5,157 nt of DNA, from assembly GCA_965247225.1 (NCBI GenBank), contig CBDFGT010000002.1:1-5157 (forward strand). The letters are read 5' to 3'. Below are positions 1 to 5,157 of the stretch, in pieces. Under the pieces are notes generated by a model. It searched no databases. It was not told the DNA's origin and was given only the letters and a program-made list of their open reading frames with translations. This DNA comes from CBDFGT01 sp965247225. GTDB taxonomy: Bacteria; Pseudomonadota; Alphaproteobacteria; Rhizobiales; Rhizobiaceae. A program made the position numbers and the translations under genes. Each line of letters opens with the position of its first letter. The stretch's first letter is position 1.

Positions 1-1804
1 GCATCTTGATCTGTCTGTTACGAGTGCCGTGTTTGACGGTCAGGAGTGGCAGGTACCCGGGTTCAGGCAGAAATGTCTTTCGGATATGGCCTCGCACGGT
101 CGCACGGTTGTCACCGCCTATGGCGCATTCGAGCTGACTGAAACCCGGTTCCTGTCACGCGGGGCACCTGCGACCTTTGCCCTGTTTGTGGACCTGATCG
201 TGCCGTGAAGGCACCACACTCATGGCGCCCTTTGCCGGAGAAGTTGCGGTTGACGGGCAGGATCTGGTCCTGTCCAGCCCCGGTTTGACCCTTTTCTTGT
301 CCGGTATGGAGGCTTGCGTCACCGGCACGGTCAGCGCCGGAGAGCCGCTGGGCGCGGTTGCAGGCAGGCAGCCGTCGCTGCGCATTCAGCTTTGCCGGAT
401 AGCGGGCCTTGTGCCACCACGCTATGCAACACCTGCCCAGGCACAGGCCTGGGCGAGCCCTTTGCCCCTCGCCGTCGCCTGTTCTGGGCGTGAATGTTGA
501 TGCTGCAAGCCTTGACAGTACGGCGCTTCTGGAACAGCGCAACCGCCATTTTGCCCGTCCGCAGAAGAATTATTATGCCAATCCGCCGCAAATCGAGCGT
601 GGCCTCAGGGAACATATGCTGGATGTCGAAGGCCGCGCCTATCTCGACATGGTCAACAATGTCACCATTCTGGGCCACGCCCATCCGCGGCTGGCGGCAG
701 CGGTCAACCGGCAATGGCAAAGACTGAACACCAATTCCCGGTTTCACTATGAGTCTGTAGCCGCATTTTCGCAGCGGCTGGCCGATCTTGCACCCGGCGG
801 GCTGGATACGGTCTTTCTGGTCAATTCCGGTTCGGAAGCCGTGGATCTGGCACTCCGGCTGGCCTGGGCAGCATCGGGCGGGCGGCATATGCCTCTGTCT
901 TCTGGAAGCCTATCACGGCTGGACCGTGGCAAGTGACGCGGTCTCGACCTCCATTGCCGACAATCCGCAGGCGCTTTCCACAAGGCCCGGCTGGGTGCAC
1001 CCTGTTGTATCTCCCAATACCTGGCGCGGCCTGTTTCGCGGTGACAGCACGACGGATTCCTATGTTGCAACGGTCATGGAGACCCTTTCAGATCTGGATG
1101 TACGGGGCGAGCGCCTGGGCGGTTTCATCTGTGAATCCGTCTATGGCAATGCCGGGGGCATTGCGCTCCCGGACGGTTATCTCAAGGCAGTCTATGCAGC
1201 CGTCCGTGCGCGCGGCGGCCTTTGTATTGCCGACGAGGTGCAGGTGGGCTACGGGCGTCTCGGCCATTATTTCTGGGGTTTTGAACAGCAGGGTGTTGTT
1301 CCCGATATCATTGTCGTTGCCAAGGGTATGGGCAATGGCCATCCGCTGGGAGCGGTGATCACCTCAAAAGCCGTTGCTGACGCCCTTGAAAAGGAAGGCT
1401 ATTTCTTTTCCTCGGCAGGCGGCAGCCCGGTCAGCAGCGTGGTGGGCATGACGGTGCTGGATATTATGGAAGACGAGGGCCTGCAGGCCAATGCCCGCAA
1501 CGTTGGCACCCGTCTGAAAAACCGGCTGGAAGCCCTGGGGCAGCGGTTTGCCATTGTTGGCGCTGTTCACGGCATGGGCCTCTATCTGGGACTGGAATTT
1601 GTGCGCGACAGGTCCACGCTCGAACCGGCAACGCAGGAGACATCAGCCATCTGCAACCGCCTTCTCGACAAGGGTGTCATCATGCAGCCGACCGGGGATT
1701 ATCTCAATGTTCTCAAGATCAAGCCGCCCTTGTGCCTGAGCGGACACAGTGCTGACTTCTTTGTCGCCATGCTGGCAGAGGTTCTGGAGGAGTTGTGTTT
1801 TTGA
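1..1804 (+). CDS. M23-like domain / class-III aminotransferase (PLP phospho-lyase-like) fusion protein, 5'-partial, frameshifted
   Basis: C-terminal ~599 residues of a fusion protein; the start lies upstream. The reading frame begins at base 2 and moves by one extra base near 205-206, 458-460 and 892-893; removing these gives one open frame ending at the TGA at 1802-1804. Seen in order: a linker beginning HLDLSV; a LytM/M23-like beta domain (about 110-460); then a complete class-III aminotransferase domain (about 520-1804). The latter has the PLP-phosphate motif NSGSEA (823-840), YHGWT (911-925), the PLP-N1 Asp of IADEVQ (codon 1232-1234) and the Schiff-base Lys of AKGMGNG (codon 1322-1324). 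From family knowledge, such proteins often carry an N-terminal aminoglycoside/hydroxylysine-kinase-like phosphotransferase domain, here out of view, and the PLP part resembles AGXT2L ethanolamine-phosphate/phosphohydroxylysine phospho-lyases. A phosphorylate-then-eliminate reaction on a small amino-alcohol is inference. The M23 zinc ligands look lost. Family assignment is firm; the substrate is unknown. [Confidence was not stated in the original answer; 0.5 is a placeholder required by the schema.]. Confidence 0.5.
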
Positions 1805-1828
1805 CATGGGCAAGCCAGGGAAAACGGG

Positions 1829-3079
1829 ATGGGACTGATGCACAAGGTACAACGGATTTTGGTGATTGTCGCATGCCTGATGTTTCCGGGCCTGTCGCAG
1901 GCTGCCAGCCGCGGCGGCATTGAAAAGCAGTTCCAGGCATTTCTGGTGAGCGAAGTCTGGCCGCAGGCCCAAAAGGCCGGTGTATCCAGATCGACATTTG
2001 AGGCGACAACGCAAGGGTTGGTGATCAACTGGGATCTGCCGGATCTTGTGCCGCCCGGGACCAAACCCCCGAAGGAAACGAAGCAGACGCAGGCTGAATT
2101 TTCCGCGCCTGCCCGCTATTTTGCAGAAAAGCAGCTGGCAGCCCTTGCCGCGCAGGGCAGGGTACTTCTGAGCACCCATGCCGCCACATTGCATAAAATC
2201 GAAAAAACTTACGGCGTACCGGCCTCTGTCATTCTGGCGATCTGGGGCAGGGAAACCCATTATGGCAGGGCGATTGTTCCCCATTCCGAAATCGGGGTTC
2301 TGGCCACCAAGGCGTTCATGGCATCGCGCAAGGATCTGTTTTTGAAAGAGCTGATTGCCGCCATGCAGATTATCGAGAGCGGCAGCATTGACCTTGGCTC
2401 GATGAAGGGCTCATGGGCCGGTGCCATGGGCCAGCCGCAATTCCTGCCATCCAGCTATCTGGCCTATGCCGTGGATTTTGACGGGGACGGACGCAAGGAT
2501 ATCTGGAATTCCATTCCCGACAGCCTGGCCTCCATTGCAAATTATCTGGCACAGAAAGGCTGGGATGGTTCCCGCTCCTGGGGCTATGAGGTGACGATTC
2601 CCGGCCGATGTGTCCTGCGCACAGGAAGGACCGGATCTGGCACAGCCTTTGAAGGTCTGGACCAGTACAGGCATCAGGCGCATTTCGGGCAAGGATTTTC
2701 CGAAAGGTGAAACGGGAGAAGCGTCGATGATGCTGGTGCCGGCCGGCCGGCACGGGCCGGAATTCATTGTCACGCCGAATTTCTACGTGATCAAGCAGTA
2801 TAACAATTCCGATCTTTACGCGCTCTACATTGCCAATCTGGCAGACCGGATCTTGCCTATGGATCAGGCGCTTTCAAGACGCCGTGGGGCGATGTCGGCA
2901 AAATGCTGCGCTCCGATATTGCCGCCATGCAGAAAGCGCTGGAAGCCAGGGGGCACGATGTCGGCGGGTCGGACGGCTTTCCCGGTTTCAAGACACGACG
3001 TGCCATCGGCCGCTGGCAGGAAAGCAAGGGAATGGCAGCGACATGCTTTCCCGATCCGTCGCTGGAGGGAAAATTTTAA
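1829..3079 (+). CDS. Lytic murein transglycosylase, MltB family (SLT_2 plus peptidoglycan-binding domain), frameshifted
   Basis: Secreted or periplasmic enzyme that cleaves the MurNAc-GlcNAc bond of peptidoglycan, forming 1,6-anhydro-muropeptides. The ATG at 1829 has AGGG eight bases upstream and starts a signal peptide (MHKVQR, hydrophobic core, likely cleavage after LSQA, residue ~25). The catalytic domain shows the MltB motifs: AIWGRETHYG with the probable catalytic Glu142, SWAGAMGQPQFLPSSY (195-210) and the EF-hand-like DFDGDGRKD (216-224). Further on, FIVTPNFYVIKQYNNSDLYA and LADRI are typical of the family. The last ~60 residues (ALEARGHDVGGSDGFPGFKT, then RRAIGRWQ) form a PG_binding_1 domain. 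Two compensating indels break the frame: one extra C at 2600-2602 and one missing base near 2852-2853. Between them the protein runs in frame 3, then returns to the starting frame and ends at the TAA at 3077-3079. Reconstructed length is ~416 residues, usual for alphaproteobacterial members. It starts 24 bases after the aminotransferase stop, so probably shares its transcript. Confidence 0.9.
2736..2753. repeat. 18-bp perfect palindrome inside the transglycosylase gene
   Basis: GTGCCGGCCGGCCGGCAC equals its own reverse complement. It encodes VPAGRH of the conserved LVPAGRHGPEF stretch, so it may simply follow from GC-rich codons for that sequence. No function is claimed. Confidence 0.8.
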
Positions 3080-3090
3080 AGATTTGTCCG

Positions 3091-3129
3091 GGCCATTTGC
3101 CGGATTTCAGGCATGGCTTGCAAATAGCC
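3091..3129 (+). repeat. Inverted repeat after the transglycosylase stop
   Basis: GGCCATTTGC (3091-3100) pairs with GCAAATAGCC (3120-3129) at nine of ten positions, with a 19-base loop. It is not followed by a T run, so it is not an intrinsic terminator by itself. A competing smaller hairpin, TCCGG (3087-3091) with CCGGA (3100-3104), overlaps its left arm. It could stabilise the 3' end of the upstream mRNA, or be chance. Confidence 0.45.
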
Positions 3130-3146
3130 TCGAACAACGCTATATG
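3118..3146 (+). promoter_or_regulatory. Weak sigma70-like promoter candidate upstream of rimP
   Basis: TTGCAA (3118-3123) and TATATG (3141-3146) are separated by exactly 17 bases; each hexamer matches four of six consensus positions. Transcription would start near 3153, just before the terminator at 3175, giving a leader arrangement ahead of rimP-nusA. The -35 box overlaps the right arm of the inverted repeat at 3091-3129. I see no better promoter between the terminator and the rimP start. Such matches are common by chance. Confidence 0.2.
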
Positions 3147-3174
3147 ACATTCAAATTCTTGATCAGTTGATGAA

Positions 3175-3208
3175 GGGTGGGCCCGCAAGGACCCGCTCTT
3201 TTTTGTTT
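3175..3208 (+). terminator. Rho-independent terminator between the transglycosylase gene and rimP
   Basis: GGGTGGGCCC (3175-3184) pairs with GGACCCGCTC (3189-3198) around a GCAA tetraloop. The ten positions include one C-A mismatch and two G-U wobbles. Six T follow immediately (3199-3204), then GTTT. It lies ~95 bases after the transglycosylase stop and ~77 bases before the rimP start, so it most likely ends the aminotransferase-transglycosylase transcript. It is not a convincing terminator on the - strand, where the T run is absent. Confidence 0.8.
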
Positions 3209-3274
3209 ACCTGATCGCCGGAATGGCTTTGCAATTCTAAGAAGTGGCCACCTTTTTTCAAAGGACAGAGGTCC

Positions 3275-3279
3275 GGAGG
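3275..3279 (+). promoter_or_regulatory. Ribosome binding site that fixes the rimP start
   Basis: GGAGG lies six bases before the GTG at 3286-3288. The GTG at 3335, which a simple ORF search would choose because of the upstream indel, has only AGGA 13 bases away. This supports the upstream start. Confidence 0.75.
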
Positions 3280-3285
3280 CTCCGC

Positions 3286-3916
3286 GTGTCGGATTTGGGT
3301 ACAGCAGACAATGTGAAAGGAACCACGGCTGATTGTGGAAACCGGTCTCGACCGCCGTGTCGCAGATATTATTGAGCCCGTGATGAATGCGATGGGCTAC
3401 CAGCTTGTTCGCGTGAAATTGACCGCGCAGAACGGTGCGACCCTGCAAATCATGGCAGAGCGCTTTGACGGCACCATGACCGTTCAGGACTGCGAGGCAC
3501 TGAGCCAGGCGATTTCCCCTGTTCTGGATGTGGATGATCCGATCGACAAGGCCTATCATCTGGAAATGTCGTCGCCCGGCATTGACCGCCCGATGGTGCG
3601 CAAATCCGATTTTGTCAAATGGACCGGGCATCTGGTCAAGGTTGAAACCTCGATCATCGTTGATGGCCGCAAGCGCTTCCGCGGCAAGATCGAATCCGTG
3701 GATGAAAACGGTTTTGTGCTGGCCCGGGATGTACCGGCCCATGGCGAAAACCCTACGGTTGCCATTCCGTTTTCGACATTGGCCGATGCACGGCTGATTC
3801 TGACGGATGACCTGATCCGCGATGCGCTGAAGGCTGACAAGGACGCGAAGGCACAGGCCGCCCGTGTGGCTGCCAACGAAAATTTTGAAGACGAAAATTC
3901 CCCGATGGATGAATGA
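3286..3916 (+). CDS. rimP: Ribosome maturation factor RimP, frameshifted near the 5' end
   Basis: RimP is a cytoplasmic factor needed for assembly of the 30S ribosomal subunit. The long open part (3335-3916) shows the N-terminal RimP domain, with ETGLDRRVADIIEPV, GYQLVRVKL, the conserved LEMSSPGIDRP around residues 92-102 and then MVRKSDF, followed by the C-terminal SH3-like domain (about 103-185) and an acidic tail ending NSPMDE. The residues coded just upstream, EPRLIV (3320-3337), also belong to the family N terminus, but a TGA at 3314 blocks that frame. Deleting one A of the run at 3316-3318 joins it to a GTG at 3286 (MSDLGTADNVK) behind GGAGG. The reconstructed protein is 209 residues, normal for the order. 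nusA follows after 43 bases with no terminator, the classical rimP-nusA operon. The family is certain; the start at 3286 is likely. Confidence 0.95.
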
Positions 3917-3948
3917 CCGGCGGGCTTGAGCCTGACCGGAATGAGGAC

Positions 3949-3952
3949 GGAG
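3949..3952 (+). promoter_or_regulatory. Ribosome binding site of nusA
   Basis: GGAG lies seven bases before the ATG at 3960 and supports the nusA start used here. Confidence 0.6.
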
Positions 3953-3959
3953 ACAGACA

Positions 3960-5157
3960 ATGGTAGTAAGTGCAAACCGGCTGGAACTTCTGCAGATCGC
4001 CGACGCAGTCGCACGCGAAAAGGTCATTGACCGTGAAATCGTGCTGGCTGCCATGGCAGATGCCATTCAGAAAGCCGCGCGTTCGCGTTATGGCTCGGAA
4101 TCGAATATCCGTGCGGATATCAATTCCAAAACCGGCGAAATCCGTTTGCAGCGCCTTCTGGAAGTGGTCGACACGGTTGAGGATTATTCAACCCAGATCG
4201 CCATCGAACTGGCCCGTGACCGCAATCCCGATGCTGTTCTGGGTGATTTCATTGCCGATCCGCTGCCGCCGATGGATTTTGGCCGCATTGCAGCCCAGTC
4301 TGCCAAGCAGGTTATCGTGCAGAAGGTGCGCGAAGCCGAGCGTGACCGCCAGTTCGACGAATTCAAGGACCGTATGGGCGAAATCGTCAACGGCACGGTC
4401 AAGCGTGTTGAATATGGCAATGTGATCGTGGATCTGGGCCGTGGCGAAGGCATTATCCGCCGCGACGAAATGATCCCGCGTGAAAACATGCGCTATGGTG
4501 ACCGCGTTCGCGCCTTTGTCTATGATGTGCGCCGTGAACAGCGTGGTCCGCAGATTTTCCTGTCGCGCACCCACCCGCAGTTCATGGTCAAGCTCTTCAC
4601 CATGGAAGTGCCGGAAATCTATGACGGTGTCATCCAGATCAAGTCGGTAGCCCGTGATCCGGGTTCCCGCGCCAAGATCGCCGTGATCTCCAACGATTCC
4701 TCCATTGATCCTGTCGGGGCCTGCGTGGGTATGCGCGGCAGCCGTGTTCAGGCTGTCGTGGCCGAATTGCAGGGCGAAAAGATTGATATCATTCCCTGGA
4801 GCCAGGATCCTGCCTCCTTCATCGTCAACGCCCTGCAGCCGGCAGAGGTTTCCAAGGTTGTTCTGGATGAAGATGCAGAGCGGATCGAAGTTGTTGTTCC
4901 TGACGAACAGCTGTCGCTGGCCATCGGTCGTCGCGGGCAGAATGTTCGCCTGGGCCTCGCAGCTGACGGGCTGGGACATCGACATCATGACCGAAGCCGA
5001 AGAATCCACCCGCCGCCAGAAGGAATTCAATGAACGCACGGCGCTGTTCATGGAAGCTCTGGATGTCGACGAAATGGTTGGTCAGGTTCTGGCGTCTGAA
5101 GGCTTTGCCGAAGTAGAGGAACTGGCCTTTGTTGAACTGGGTGAAATTTGCATCCAT
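3960..5157 (+). CDS. nusA: Transcription termination/antitermination factor NusA, 3'-partial, frameshifted
   Basis: NusA binds RNA polymerase and modulates pausing, intrinsic termination and antitermination. Seen in order: the RNA-polymerase-binding N-terminal domain (residues 1 to ~130), an S1 domain (about 137-203, GEIVNGTVKRVEYGNVIVDL), KH1 (GACVGMRGSR, 253-262) and KH2 (AIGRRGQNVR, 321-330). After KH2 the frame shifts: one extra G in the run 4952-4954 sends the literal frame to a stop at 5031-5033, whereas the next frame continues exactly as NusA does (SQLTGWDIDIMTEAEE, then FNERTALFMEALDVDEMVGQ and SEGFAEVEELAFVELGEI). A second extra base, a T at 5147-5149, is suggested at the very end, where GEIASI is expected. 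About 398 of the usual ~530 residues lie in the window; the C-terminal helix-hairpin-helix region runs off the edge. It follows rimP in the same operon and would normally precede ylxR and infB. Confidence 0.97.

Noticed and set aside
2..208. A separate upstream gene ending at 208
   Set aside because: The TGA disappears with a one-base correction and the sequence then runs directly into the M23-like domain in the order seen in fusion homologues.
331..888. 185-codon open frame on the - strand over the fusion gene
   Set aside because: The + strand encodes conserved M23-like and aminotransferase sequence here; the - strand protein is unrecognisable.
1643..2284. 213-codon open frame on the - strand spanning the aminotransferase end and transglycosylase start
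   Set aside because: It crosses two real genes antisense and shows no recognisable domain.
3080..3174. tRNA or small RNA gene between the transglycosylase gene and the terminator
   Set aside because: No cloverleaf, GTTC-type T-loop or CCA-like end was found; the inverted repeats do not form a tRNA.
3140..4066. 308-codon open frame on the - strand over rimP
   Set aside because: It lies opposite the well-conserved rimP gene, has no recognisable protein motifs, and is of the kind GC-rich coding DNA yields on the opposite strand.
880..4960. Programmed ribosomal frameshifting at the frame breaks
   Set aside because: No slippery heptamer with a downstream pseudoknot was recognised at the breaks, and four unrelated genes would all need it; sequence error is simpler.
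4188..5051. 287-codon open frame on the - strand over nusA
   Set aside because: It is the mirror of the conserved S1 and KH coding region; the translation is rich in His, Asn and Asp with no family motif.
1..5157. Mobile element, CRISPR array or phage material
   Set aside because: No transposase or integrase, terminal inverted repeats or regularly spaced direct repeats were seen; all genes are chromosomal housekeeping or metabolic types.

Overview
The window carries four protein genes, all on the + strand, in the order: class-III aminotransferase fused to an M23-like domain (5' end missing), MltB-type lytic transglycosylase, rimP, and nusA (3' end missing). The NusA and RimP proteins are very close to what I remember of the Hyphomicrobiales (Rhizobiales) versions, for example the NusA start MVVSANRLELLQIADAVARE and the RimP motif LEMSSPGIDRPMVRKSDF. 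I therefore infer an alphaproteobacterium of that order. The DNA is moderately GC-rich. No genus can be named from this sequence alone.

Layout. Bases 1-1804 hold the last ~599 codons of a large fusion protein: the end of a linker, a degenerate M23 (LytM-like) domain, then a complete PLP-dependent aminotransferase or phospho-lyase domain. After 24 bases, 1829-3079 encodes a secreted lytic murein transglycosylase with a C-terminal peptidoglycan-binding domain, probably co-transcribed with the first gene. Bases 3080-3285 are non-coding and contain inverted repeats, a weak promoter-like hexamer pair and a good intrinsic terminator (3175-3208). rimP (3286-3916) and nusA (from 3960) then begin the conserved ribosome-maturation and transcription-elongation operon.

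The main observation is that all four genes are interrupted by single-base indels. I count eight apparent frameshifts: seven single-base gains and one single-base loss. Most lie in short homopolymer runs. In each case the homologous protein continues, well conserved, in another frame. nusA is normally essential and is hit twice. The pattern fits uncorrected sequencing or consensus error far better than gene decay or programmed frameshifting. Naive ORF calling would give truncated or split products here; the coordinates below are for the reconstructed genes.

I see no mobile element, CRISPR array, tRNA or rRNA, and no convincing new system. The points of biological interest are the fusion protein whose M23 metal ligands look lost, the placement of an mltB-type gene next to rimP-nusA, and the possible leader or attenuator structure between them.
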